Positions 6,830-13,666 of a stretch of 15,321 nucleotides of DNA are shown here, one piece after another. Source of the stretch: an uncultured Bacilli bacterium (GTDB lineage Bacteria; Bacillota_I; Bacilli_A; RF39; UBA660); contig CANQOE010000012.1 in the NCBI GenBank assembly GCA_947625315.1, positions 1-15,321 on the forward strand. Direction: 5' to 3'. Under the pieces are notes generated by a model. That model worked only from the letters and a program-made list of their open reading frames with translations, ran no database searches and was not told the DNA's origin. Numbering within the stretch: position 1 is the first letter of the stretch; each line of letters begins with the position of its first letter. The position numbers were made by a program, and so were the translations under genes.

Positions 6830-7663
6830 TTATTTTCCTTTTATTTTAATTTTTTCTTTAGAACAACTAAAATTAATTAATATTCCTGTACTTTCATATC
6901 CAGCATTAATATAAGCTTTATTTGAAGGTGCATAATTATAATCTGTATAAAGAAGAGGAATTAAACCACTTTTTATTAATTTATCAGTTAAATAATAAAT
7001 TAAGTTTGCAGCATAACCTTTACCCCGTTCTTCAACCGGTGTATAAACATGATTTAAACAAGCTTCATCATCTACTACTTTATAATAAACCATTGATACA
7101 ATTTTATTATTAGCATTCCGCCATACATATAAGTTATTTGATTCCATCATAGCTTCCACATCTTCTTTAGCTTGTTCTAAACTTATAGCATCTACTCCAA
7201 CCATTTCTAAAGTATCTTCATACCAATATTTAGTTAATAAATCTTTTTCACTATCTAAAGGTTTAGAAATTAAACCATCACATTCTTTAGGCTTTTTGGC
7301 TTCTTTGCAATATAAACTACCCATCTCAAAATAATCATCTGTATTTATTTTAGCATAGCCTTTACTTATTAATTGTTCATATAATTCTTTTTTACAAGTA
7401 AATTTATCTTTTTCTTCATCCGATAAATAATATTCTAAAGCTTCAATTAATTCATTGATTTTATCACCAGGAAAATTATCAATAGTCCAAATCCAAGTAG
7501 GCCAACCGATTTTTCCACGACAAATTATATATGTTTCTTCATCAGAATATAACATTAAATCAGAACTACTAAAATTTTTAGCAATAACATGAAATTTAGT
7601 TTTATCTTTTAAATATTCTGTACTTTGAAATATTTTATTATCTTTATCAATCTTTTTTAGCAT
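6830..7663 (-). CDS. GNAT-family N-acetyltransferase (two-part)
   Basis: The C-terminal half (about residues 130-270) is a GNAT domain that transfers acetyl groups from acetyl-CoA. The acetyl-CoA pyrophosphate loop is visible at 213-218 (R-G-K-G-Y-A) after the beta-4 strand NHVYTPVEE, and the motif B region is NYAPSNKAYINAGYE (243-257). The N-terminal part (about 1-125) is a separate module with several Trp and Cys residues, as seen in some longer Bacillota GNAT proteins. The substrate is unknown. AAAGGAG precedes the ATG. The gene starts 13 bases after the preceding GNAT gene and is the last member of the ABC/GNAT operon. Confidence 0.85.
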   Translation of the reverse strand: MLKKIDKDNKIFQSTEYLKDKTKFHVIAKNFSSSDLMLYSDEETYIICRGKIGWPTWIWTIDNFPGDKINELIEALEYYLSDEEKDKFTCKKELYEQLISKGYAKINTDDYFEMGSLYCKEAKKPKECDGLISKPLDSEKDLLTKYWYEDTLEMVGVDAISLEQAKEDVEAMMESNNLYVWRNANNKIVSMVYYKVVDDEACLNHVYTPVEERGKGYAANLIYYLTDKLIKSGLIPLLYTDYNYAPSNKAYINAGYESTGILINFSCSKEKIKIKGK

Positions 7664-7676
7664 TTTTTACTCCTTT

Positions 7677-8189
7677 CTACTTTTTTATTTTCATATAAAT
7701 GTCATCTACACTTTCATTATCAATGATTGTAACATCTTTATCTACTTTATATTCAATAAATCCTAATTTTTTATAACAATGAATAGCTCGTAAATTATTT
7801 GATAAAACAATTAATCTAATTTCATCTAATTTTAAAGTATTAAAACCATATTCAATAAGTGTTTTCATTCCTTCATATCCAAAATGTTTATTTTGCATTT
7901 CCCCAGTTATCGTAATTCCCATTTCGGCACTAGCACCTTCAAATTTCAATAATTCTATATTACCAATAAATTTATTAGTATTTTTTTCTAACATTGTAAA
8001 TATTACTGCATTTTGTTCTAATTTAGATTGAATCCATTCCTCTTCCTCTTCATAACTAAAAGTTCTTATTTCATTAGAAATAAATTTAGCAACATTTATA
8101 TCATTAACCATTGTTAAATAATCGTTTATAAATTCCATAGAAATAGGAACATAAATTATATTTTCTGACTCTAATAAATATTTTTGCAT
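7677..8189 (-). CDS. GNAT-family N-acetyltransferase, RimJ/RimL-like
   Basis: At 170 residues this is a single Acetyltransf_3-type GNAT domain. It opens with the ILE..R-type N-terminal strand (ENIIYVPISMEFINDYLTMV), has an acetyl-CoA loop NKHFGYEG near 100-107, and the C-terminal SNNLRAIHCYKKLGF at 130-144 that is typical of RimJ/RimL relatives. Such enzymes acetylate protein N-termini, amino acids or small molecules; the substrate here is unknown. The ribosome site GGAGGTGA is near perfect. The gene starts 14 bases after the stop of the ABC permease gene, so it belongs to the same transcript. Confidence 0.9.
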   Translation of the reverse strand: MQKYLLESENIIYVPISMEFINDYLTMVNDINVAKFISNEIRTFSYEEEEEWIQSKLEQNAVIFTMLEKNTNKFIGNIELLKFEGASAEMGITITGEMQNKHFGYEGMKTLIEYGFNTLKLDEIRLIVLSNNLRAIHCYKKLGFIEYKVDKDVTIIDNESVDDIYMKIKK

Positions 8190-8203
8190 TGTTTTTCACC
8201 TCC

Positions 8204-8998
8204 TTATATTCTTGCTATCATTAAATTACTAGATGAATATTTTTTTAAACCTTTATTAAAAATAATAAATGCCAACATAATAAACAATATAGTTACTCCT
8301 ATTACAATAACAAATAAATAAATATTAAATTCACTAATAATCTTAACTGGTAAATAATTAGCTATACCTACTGGTATTAACGTAAATAATAATATTTTTA
8401 CTACCCCTTTAAATATTCCTTCGGGATATGTAGCTATATTAGTCATTAAACTATTACCTGTATCGGCGATAATATCTGATTTTTGAAACCAAAAGCTTAA
8501 ACTATTTAAAATAACTGATACACAAGTTATAATTAAACCACCACATATAACAAATAAAGTAAATAACAAGAAACTACTAATATTAAATCCATAGACAAAT
8601 AACATAATATAACCATATAGCATATCTCCAATTGCTGATACATCAACATCCGTACATATCGCTGATAATAAAACATTTTTAGGTTGAACTAAATAAACAT
8701 CTAGTTTACCATTATTAATAGTATCAGATAAACTAAAAGCTTTCTTAAAAAAGAAATGGGCAAAACCATAAGTCGCGGATGCTATTCCCCAAAGAAGCAT
8801 TACTTGTTTAAAACTATATCCACCAACATTATCTTTTAAAGAAAATAGTATTAACCATTGAATAATAAAACTAGCATTATTTAAAATCATAAAAATAATA
8901 TTTGTTATAAAAGTTACTTTATTTAACATTTCTCGCATTACAGCATATTTTATAGCTAATAATGAAACTTTTAATTGATTTTTAACCTCCATTAACAT
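8204..8998 (-). CDS. ABC-2 type transporter permease (COG3694-like)
   Basis: A 264-residue membrane protein with about six hydrophobic segments after a short cytoplasmic N-terminus that carries the MLNKVTFITNIIFMILNN region. It belongs to the ABC-2 permeases that pair with a COG4586 ATPase and a COG4587 permease in an uncharacterised exporter. The cytoplasmic loop KKAFSLSDTINNGKLDVYLVQP (about 85-106) resembles the LxxxIxxGxLDxxLxxP signature of this permease group. The start is ATG 8998 (GGAGTG about 12 bases upstream) or ATG 8992. It overlaps the preceding permease gene by 17 bases, so translation is coupled. Substrate unknown. Confidence 0.88.
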   Translation of the reverse strand: MLMEVKNQLKVSLLAIKYAVMREMLNKVTFITNIIFMILNNASFIIQWLILFSLKDNVGGYSFKQVMLLWGIASATYGFAHFFFKKAFSLSDTINNGKLDVYLVQPKNVLLSAICTDVDVSAIGDMLYGYIMLFVYGFNISSFLLFTLFVICGGLIITCVSVILNSLSFWFQKSDIIADTGNSLMTNIATYPEGIFKGVVKILLFTLIPVGIANYLPVKIISEFNIYLFVIVIGVTILFIMLAFIIFNKGLKKYSSSNLMIARI

Positions 8999-9773
8999 TT
9001 AATCTTTTCACTCCTATCTTATATACTAAACTACACATTAAATAGGCTATTATAATATAAATAAATTGAAATATTATAATATTTATAAATTCTGCCCAAT
9101 TAAAGTTGACAAAAAGATGTGCTGGTCCATAAGAAACAACATATATAGGGCTAAATTTTAAAATAGGTTGAATAAAAGTTGGAAAATATTCAATAGGAAA
9201 TATTGTTCCTAATACTAAAATAAGTTTACTATATACCCAATAAAAAGGGTTAGCATCTTCAATAATAAAAGAAAATAAACCAATAAATGTCAATAATAAT
9301 GTACTTATAACCGTGGCTAATATCCCTGTTATTAAAACAGCTAAAATACTAAAGATATTTAAACTAGGAAAGTTTCCTAAAAAGATTAAACCAATAAACA
9401 TTCCTAAAACAATATACATTATAGCTCTAATAAAACAGCTACCTAAATGAGTTGCTAAACAATAACCAATATAATTATATGGTTTATTTACATTATAAGC
9501 AATATTTCCCCCTCTTACATCATCGATTATTTTCGCACAATATTTCCTTCCGCTTAAAACACTCCATAATATTTCCGTTATTATTACATACCAAATCATT
9601 TGCGACATTGTATATCCATTAATAATTTGATTAGGTTCATTATAAATGTATTTCCATAGATTAAAAAATATAAATAACATAATAAAATAACCAATAAAAC
9701 CAGCTAAAACATTAAGAATATATTGCATATTACTCATTACTTCTGTTTTAAAGATAAACCAATATTTTTTCAT
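8982..9773 (-). CDS. ABC-2 type transporter permease (COG4587-like)
   Basis: A 263-residue protein with about six membrane segments, the partner of the following permease in a heterodimeric ABC-2 exporter. The loop after the second segment (KYCAKIIDDVRGGNIAYNVNKP, about 77-98) carries the IxxGNIAYxxxxP pattern, the counterpart of the GKLDVYLVQP pattern in the partner. Its ATG lies within the TGA stop of the ATPase gene (ATGA, 4-base overlap), so the two are translationally coupled. The direction of transport (export) is typical for ABC-2 proteins because no solute-binding protein is encoded nearby; the cargo cannot be told. Confidence 0.88.
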   Translation of the reverse strand: MKKYWFIFKTEVMSNMQYILNVLAGFIGYFIMLFIFFNLWKYIYNEPNQIINGYTMSQMIWYVIITEILWSVLSGRKYCAKIIDDVRGGNIAYNVNKPYNYIGYCLATHLGSCFIRAIMYIVLGMFIGLIFLGNFPSLNIFSILAVLITGILATVISTLLLTFIGLFSFIIEDANPFYWVYSKLILVLGTIFPIEYFPTFIQPILKFSPIYVVSYGPAHLFVNFNWAEFINIIIFQFIYIIIAYLMCSLVYKIGVKRLNVNGG

Positions 9774-10756
9774 TTTTTAGTTCCTTCTTTTTTATAAATA
9801 TTACTTATAATATCTTCTAAAGGTATATTGGCAATATTAATATCTACTATCTTATCTGGATTTAATAACTTTAAAGCATCCGCAACACTTTTTTTGGTCG
9901 TATCAACTTCTATTTTTAAATTATAGCCTTTATCTTTTAAAATAGTTATTCCCTCTTCATCATCTAAATTAATCTTTTCTTTCATTTTAGCTTCTACTAT
10001 TTTTTTATTAAGATAATGATATTTTAAATTTTCCATAGAATCATCCAAAACTACTTGACCATCATTAATTATGATAACTCTTTTACATAATTTTTCAATA
10101 TCCCCAACATCGTGACTAGTTAGAAAGATTGTAGTTTTATATTCTTTATTCATTCGTTTAATTAATGTTCTAATATTTTCTTTAACTACTGGATCTAATC
10201 CAATTGTTGGCTCATCTAAAAATAATATTTTGGGCTCATGAATTAGTGATGCAACAATTTCACATCTTATTCTTTGGCCTAATGATAAATTGCGAACTGG
10301 CGTATTTATAAATTCATCTAATTCAAATAAAACGCGAAATTCTTCAATCTTTTTTTCAACCCGTGATTCTGGTATATCATAAATTGCCCCAAAAAATTTA
10401 AAATTATCATAGGGTGTTAAATGGGTCCATAATTGTTCTTTTTGACCAAAGACAGTTCCTATTTGATAAGCTAACTTTTTTCTTTCTAACTTGGTGTCAA
10501 TACCTAAAACTTTTATGTTACCTTTATCTGGATACAATATTCCTGTAAGCATTTTTATAGTGGTACTTTTACCCGCCCCATTAGGACCAATAAAGGCAAT
10601 GATTTCGCCTTTTTCCACTTTAAAGCTTATATTTTTAACTGCTTTAACCATTTTATATTGGGGTTTTATAATTGCTTTTAAACTTCCTTTTAAGCCTTTA
10701 TCTTTTATTTTTACTTTAAATGTTTTAGATAATTTATTTATTTCAATTATTGCCAT
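9770..10756 (-). CDS. ABC transporter ATP-binding protein (COG4586-like)
   Basis: This 328-residue ATPase powers the two ABC-2 permeases that follow. All nucleotide-binding motifs are intact: Walker A GPNGAGKST (57-65), Q-loop Q105, signature LSLGQR (157-162), Walker B ILFLDEP (177-183) and H-loop H215. The N-terminus carries the KTFK and PQYK stretches that distinguish COG4586-type ATPases from shorter ones, and a C-terminal extension of about 85 residues follows the ATPase core. ATG 10756 is preferred over GTG 10765 because the AAGGAG site sits only one base from the GTG but 10 bases from the ATG. The stop is TGA, overlapping the next ATG. First gene of the operon. Confidence 0.93.
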   Translation of the reverse strand: MAIIEINKLSKTFKVKIKDKGLKGSLKAIIKPQYKMVKAVKNISFKVEKGEIIAFIGPNGAGKSTTIKMLTGILYPDKGNIKVLGIDTKLERKKLAYQIGTVFGQKEQLWTHLTPYDNFKFFGAIYDIPESRVEKKIEEFRVLFELDEFINTPVRNLSLGQRIRCEIVASLIHEPKILFLDEPTIGLDPVVKENIRTLIKRMNKEYKTTIFLTSHDVGDIEKLCKRVIIINDGQVVLDDSMENLKYHYLNKKIVEAKMKEKINLDDEEGITILKDKGYNLKIEVDTTKKSVADALKLLNPDKIVDINIANIPLEDIISNIYKKEGTKK

Positions 10757-10796
10757 ACTTACCACACTCCTTACTTTAAGTTCTACTTTCTCTTAA

Positions 10797-10824
10797 ATTA
10801 TACCAAATATTTCTTAAAAGTAAA
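10797..10824 (-). promoter_or_regulatory. Promoter of the ABC/GNAT operon
   Basis: On the minus strand the -35 is TTTACT (10819-10824), the spacer is 16 bases, and the -10 is TGGTATAAT (hexamer 10797-10802), an extended -10. It begins one base after the T-run of the upstream small-RNA terminator, so the operon has its own start point. Confidence 0.65.
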
Positions 10825-10825
10825 T

Positions 10826-10862
10826 AAAAAAGCACCAAAATCACCAATAAGTGACTCCGCGC
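10826..10862 (-). terminator. Rho-independent terminator of the small RNA and ThrRS paralogue
   Basis: On the minus strand GCGCGGAGUCAC (10851-10862) pairs with GUGAUUUUGGUGC (10832-10844) over 12 base pairs with one bulged G. The loop is UUAUUG, followed by UUUUUUA (10825-10831). It is the only clear terminator after the T-box-controlled ThrRS gene. Confidence 0.85.
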
Positions 10863-10928
10863 TTTAAAGACACGTGTAAGTATTTATACTCGAAATAGCT
10901 CACATATTTGTTTATATTTCCTCACTTG
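10826..10928 (-). ncRNA. Candidate small regulatory RNA, unrecognised family
   Basis: A perfect consensus promoter (TTGACA-17-TATAAT) predicts a start near 10928, and a strong intrinsic terminator ends near 10826, giving a transcript of about 100 nt. No ORF with a ribosome site fits inside. A hairpin between them pairs 10875-10885 with 10893-10904: UGUGAG and UAUUU against AAAUA and CUUACA, with one bulged C and a 7-base loop. The sequence is more GC-rich than its surroundings. It does not resemble SRP RNA, 6S, tmRNA, tRNA or a riboswitch that I can identify. It could instead be the 3' UTR of the upstream ThrRS gene, which has no other terminator. Confidence 0.6.
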
Positions 10929-10934
10929 CCAAAC

Positions 10935-10963
10935 ATTATAAGCTATTTTTCTATATTTGTCAA
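10935..10963 (-). promoter_or_regulatory. Consensus promoter of the candidate small RNA
   Basis: The minus strand has TTGACA (10958-10963), a 17-base spacer and TATAAT (10935-10940). Both hexamers match the sigma-A consensus at all six bases, which is rare and suggests strong constitutive transcription. It starts about 15 bases after the stop codon of the ThrRS paralogue. Confidence 0.85.
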
Positions 10964-10978
10964 GTTTTTTTAAAGGCC

Positions 10979-12511
10979 CTATCTTTTATTTATTTCCTTT
11001 TTAATAAATTTTATAAACTCTTCAATATTTAAAGTATCTGTTTTTTCTTCTCCTAATCTGCGATAACTAATTAAGTTATTTTCTTTTTCCTTATCACCTA
11101 TTATTATAGTAATGGGATTTTTCATTAAATTACTATGTCTAATTTTTTTACCCATTTGTTCTTTAGAATCATCATACTCTACTCTTATATCTTCATCTCT
11201 TAAAATTTGTTGAATTTTCTTGCAATAATCATCATGATACTTAAGGCTTACTGGAATAATATTTACTTGAACTGGAGAAAGCCAAATTGGTAAAACTCCT
11301 TTAAATTGTTCTAATAATAAAACTAAAAATCTTTCATATGAACCTAAAACCGCTCTATGAACCATCACCGGAGTTTGTTTTTCCCCATTTTCATCTATAT
11401 AAAATAATCCAAATCTTTTAGGCATAGCAAAATCTAATTGAACTGTAGGAATTTGAATATCTCTACCTAAAGCATCTTTAAACATAAAATCTAACTTTGG
11501 ACCATATAAAGCTGCTTCCCCTTCACATTTTTTAGCCTTAAGACCTAATTCATCAGACACTTCTTTTAATATTTGTTCACATAAGTCCCAATCTTCTTTA
11601 CTACCAATATATTTTTCGGGATGATTATAATCTCTTACAGACAAAGAAACCCAATATTGATCCCATAAACCCATTCTAGTATAAAAATCTTTTATTAAAT
11701 TACACATATTGATTACTTCTTGTTTTACTTGCTCGCGCCTACAAAATGAATGGCCATCTTCCACAGTAATAGCATATACTCTAGAAAGACCCCCAACAGC
11801 CCCAGGAAGTTCTGCTCGATATTGTTTATCGCTTTCCATATATCTAATCGGCAATTCTTTATAACTTCTAATTTTTGATGCATATATTTGAGTATGATGA
11901 GGACATTGCACCGGTTTTAAAACAAATTTATGTCCTTTGGGTGATTCTACTCTAAATAATTCTTCATTAAATTTCCCTGCATGACCTGAAGTTTCAAATA
12001 ATGAAATATCGGCTAAAGAAGGACAACTTACTTTTTGAAAACCATATTTTCTACATAATTTTTCCATTTCTTTTTGAAGTTCATCTTTAACAATAGTTCC
12101 TCTTGGTGTATATAAAGGAAGACCTGCTCCTACATAATCCGAAAAACAAAATAAATCTAAATCATGCCCAATTTTACGATGATCTCGCTCTTTTGCTTCT
12201 TCTAAAAATTGTAGATATTTATTTAACTCTTCTTGATTAGAAAAAGCTACTCCTACAATTCTTGTAATCATTTCATTATTAGCATTTCCTTTATAATAAA
12301 CACCACTTATCTTTAAAAGTTTAAAATAAATATTAGAATCTAATTTCTTTATTTCTTTTTCTAATTTATTAAAATCTTTTTCACTTATTTGTTCATCAAC
12401 TTTAAATTGATAATAAAATTCATCAGCATTATAAAACATATCATCTAATCTTATATTATGATATTCTTTTTGAATTACCTTTTTTAATAATTCACAACAT
12501 TTTTCATTCAT
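10979..12511 (-). CDS. thrS: Threonyl-tRNA synthetase paralogue without TGS and with a remnant editing domain
   Basis: This 510-residue protein has a complete class II catalytic core and anticodon-binding domain of ThrRS, which charges tRNA-Thr. Zinc ligands C203, H254 and H385 are present, as are motif 2 R232 and R244. It lacks the N-terminal TGS domain. Of the editing domain only flanks remain (about residues 1-75, ending FKLLKISGVYYKGN); the HxxxH and CRGPH sites are missing. It should therefore not clear Ser-tRNA-Thr itself. Several active-site motifs differ from the housekeeping copy: SGHA for SGHW, PVQC for PMNC, RVY for RVR, VEDGH for QNDAH. A Thr T-box precedes it. The start has an AAGAAGG site. 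Likely functional; special role inferred. Confidence 0.92.
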   Translation of the reverse strand: MNEKCCELLKKVIQKEYHNIRLDDMFYNADEFYYQFKVDEQISEKDFNKLEKEIKKLDSNIYFKLLKISGVYYKGNANNEMITRIVGVAFSNQEELNKYLQFLEEAKERDHRKIGHDLDLFCFSDYVGAGLPLYTPRGTIVKDELQKEMEKLCRKYGFQKVSCPSLADISLFETSGHAGKFNEELFRVESPKGHKFVLKPVQCPHHTQIYASKIRSYKELPIRYMESDKQYRAELPGAVGGLSRVYAITVEDGHSFCRREQVKQEVINMCNLIKDFYTRMGLWDQYWVSLSVRDYNHPEKYIGSKEDWDLCEQILKEVSDELGLKAKKCEGEAALYGPKLDFMFKDALGRDIQIPTVQLDFAMPKRFGLFYIDENGEKQTPVMVHRAVLGSYERFLVLLLEQFKGVLPIWLSPVQVNIIPVSLKYHDDYCKKIQQILRDEDIRVEYDDSKEQMGKKIRHSNLMKNPITIIIGDKEKENNLISYRRLGEEKTDTLNIEEFIKFIKKEINKR

Positions 12512-12527
12512 ATTTTACCTTCTTTCT

Positions 12528-12575
12528 TTATTTGCTTTCGAAGGAGAAAATCGTATCATATTCCGTTTCTACCAT
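12528..12575 (-). CDS. Possible 15-codon upstream ORF in the ThrRS leader
   Basis: Between the T-box terminator and the ThrRS ATG, an AAGGAG site 8 bases before an ATG starts a frame reading MVETEYDTIFSFESK, then TAA. It ends 16 bases before the ThrRS start. Two of its codons are ACG (Thr) and several end in C, unlike the AT-ending codons of the neighbouring genes. The AAGGAGA ribosome site (12584-12590) is exactly complementary to TCTCCTT (12541-12547) within the ORF, so it can be hidden in a hairpin. It may be a leader peptide, or a chance ORF in structured RNA. Translation is unproven. Confidence 0.35.
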   Translation of the reverse strand: MVETEYDTIFSFESK

Positions 12576-12592
12576 ATAACCATCTCCTTATT

Positions 12593-12846
12593 AAAAAAAG
12601 AGGATAATACCTTAGGAGTCTTTATTAGACGGTACCATCCTCTTATTTACTTAATTTATATAACCGAAATATTCGGGCAATCAGTTTCCTGTGCAACTAA
12701 TAGGTAGTAATTATTAGCCTTATTTATTATCTTCCACCCAATGATAACTCTCTTTAAAATAATAAACTAATAATCATATCCTATATTATAGTTTTTAGTA
12801 ATAATATTTTGCTTTAATATTAAAATTAAATATCTCCTTCAAAAGC
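12593..12846 (-). promoter_or_regulatory. T-box riboswitch with Thr (ACU) specifier
   Basis: This leader RNA senses uncharged tRNA-Thr and controls the ThrRS paralogue. On the minus strand, the T-box motif is GGATGGTACCGTC (12628-12640), with the core TGGTACC. The stem I apex carries AGAGAG and GGGTGGAAG, typical of T-boxes. The stem I base pairs AUAGG with CCUAU, and AUUAUUAG with CUAAUAAU. The internal loop between them shows UACUA on the 3' strand, giving specifier ACU (Thr) followed by the usual purine. A small hairpin CCGAA-UAU-UUCGG stands for stem III. The terminator pairs 12599-12611 with 12631-12644, followed by seven U (12593-12599 region). The T-box identity is certain; the specifier is read from the fold and fits the gene. 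Confidence 0.92.
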
Positions 12847-12852
12847 ACTTTA

Positions 12853-12881
12853 ATTATATCAAATTTATATTAAGTTGTCAA
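12853..12881 (-). promoter_or_regulatory. Consensus promoter of the T-box/ThrRS transcript
   Basis: The minus strand has TTGACA (12876-12881), a 17-base spacer and TATAAT (12853-12858), with both hexamers perfect. This predicts a start near 12846, as expected for a T-box operon where control is by termination rather than initiation. Confidence 0.85.
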
Positions 12882-13059
12882 AGTAACCTAAACTTTTTAT
12901 TACTTAAATAATTAAATGCAATTTTTTAATAATATACATCAATAAACTATTACAATAATTTTATACTTTATTTTTTTAAAAATATAAGTACAATTATTTA
13001 AAATTCCTAATTTAAAAGCCAAATAACATTTTCATTAACAATTTACTATATCTTTATTT
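12882..13059 (-). other. AT-rich intergenic stretch without a gene
   Basis: Apart from an AT-only hairpin (12964-12990: 12 pairs, one bulge, no following T-run), I see nothing structured here. The hairpin may be a weak terminator for the upstream acetyltransferase gene. Together with the T-box and the small ORF it makes up the 548-base gap between 12511 and 13060. Confidence 0.4.
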
Positions 13060-13524
13060 CTATATTTTTCTAATATTTTGTTTTTGTCTAATCATTTGAT
13101 AATGAAACTGTGTTTCTCCACTTTTAACAAAGCCTAATCTTTCATATAATGAACCAACTGGATTTTGTTTAAAATATTGAATTTCAACATCTCTATCTTT
13201 ATTTTCTTCAAGTTTTTCCATTAAAATTTTTGTACCAATACCCTTACCTTGATATTCAGGAATAATGCAAATATTTCCAACTTCATAATTTCCATTATCT
13301 AATATTTCACCATTATAAAATCCTATTTTTTTATTTCCGTCAACAATTATGTATGCATTATCTTTAACTGTTGTTATAAAGTTTTCAAAGTATTTTCTCT
13401 GTTCTTCTTCAATCCAAGAACCCCAACATTCTTCAACATATTTTTTATAAGCATTTTTCTTTACTTCATATACAAATTCATAATCATTATCTGTATAAGG
13501 TATTAATTGAATATCATTATTCAT
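13060..13524 (-). CDS. GNAT-family N-acetyltransferase
   Basis: A 154-residue single-domain GNAT protein. The acetyl-CoA loop is QGKGIG (92-97) after ICIIPEY, and the C-terminal motif NPVGSLYERLGF (121-132) holds the tyrosine usual in this family. The fold order is that of small-molecule or peptide acetyltransferases; the substrate is unknown. ATG 13524 is chosen because an AGAGGAGG site lies 9 bases upstream; an in-frame ATG at 13554 would precede that site. It lies alone between the two ThrRS genes, separated from the upstream one by a hairpin (13588-13612) and from the downstream one by the T-box leader, so it is probably its own transcription unit. Confidence 0.88.
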   Translation of the reverse strand: MNNDIQLIPYTDNDYEFVYEVKKNAYKKYVEECWGSWIEEEQRKYFENFITTVKDNAYIIVDGNKKIGFYNGEILDNGNYEVGNICIIPEYQGKGIGTKILMEKLEENKDRDVEIQYFKQNPVGSLYERLGFVKSGETQFHYQMIRQKQNIRKI

Positions 13525-13587
13525 AATATCATTCCTCCTCTTTAATTTTATCATATATAATGCTAAATATCAAATTTTTTATAAATG

Positions 13588-13612
13588 AAATTTAGGAGTA
13601 TCTCCTTAATTT
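13588..13612. repeat. Inverted repeat, possible weak terminator after thrS
   Basis: AAATTTAGGAG and CTCCTTAATTT form an 11-base stem with one mismatch and a 3-base loop. No clear T-run follows on either strand, so termination would be weak. It separates the housekeeping thrS from the acetyltransferase gene. Confidence 0.4.
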
Positions 13613-13666
13613 ATCAAAACATTTTGTCATTGACCAAACTTGCAACATTTTTTAAACATTTTAAAA

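Noticed and set aside
10757..10765. GTG 10765 as start of the ABC ATPase
   Set aside because: The AAGGAG site is only one base from that GTG; the ATG at 10756 has workable spacing.
13525..13554. ATG 13554 as start of the acetyltransferase
   Set aside because: The AGAGGAGG ribosome site lies inside this extension and fits ATG 13524.
13545..13573. TTGATA-17-TAAAAT promoter before the 13060-13524 gene
   Set aside because: The hexamers fit, but the predicted start would fall within the ribosome-binding site, so it would not give a translatable leader.
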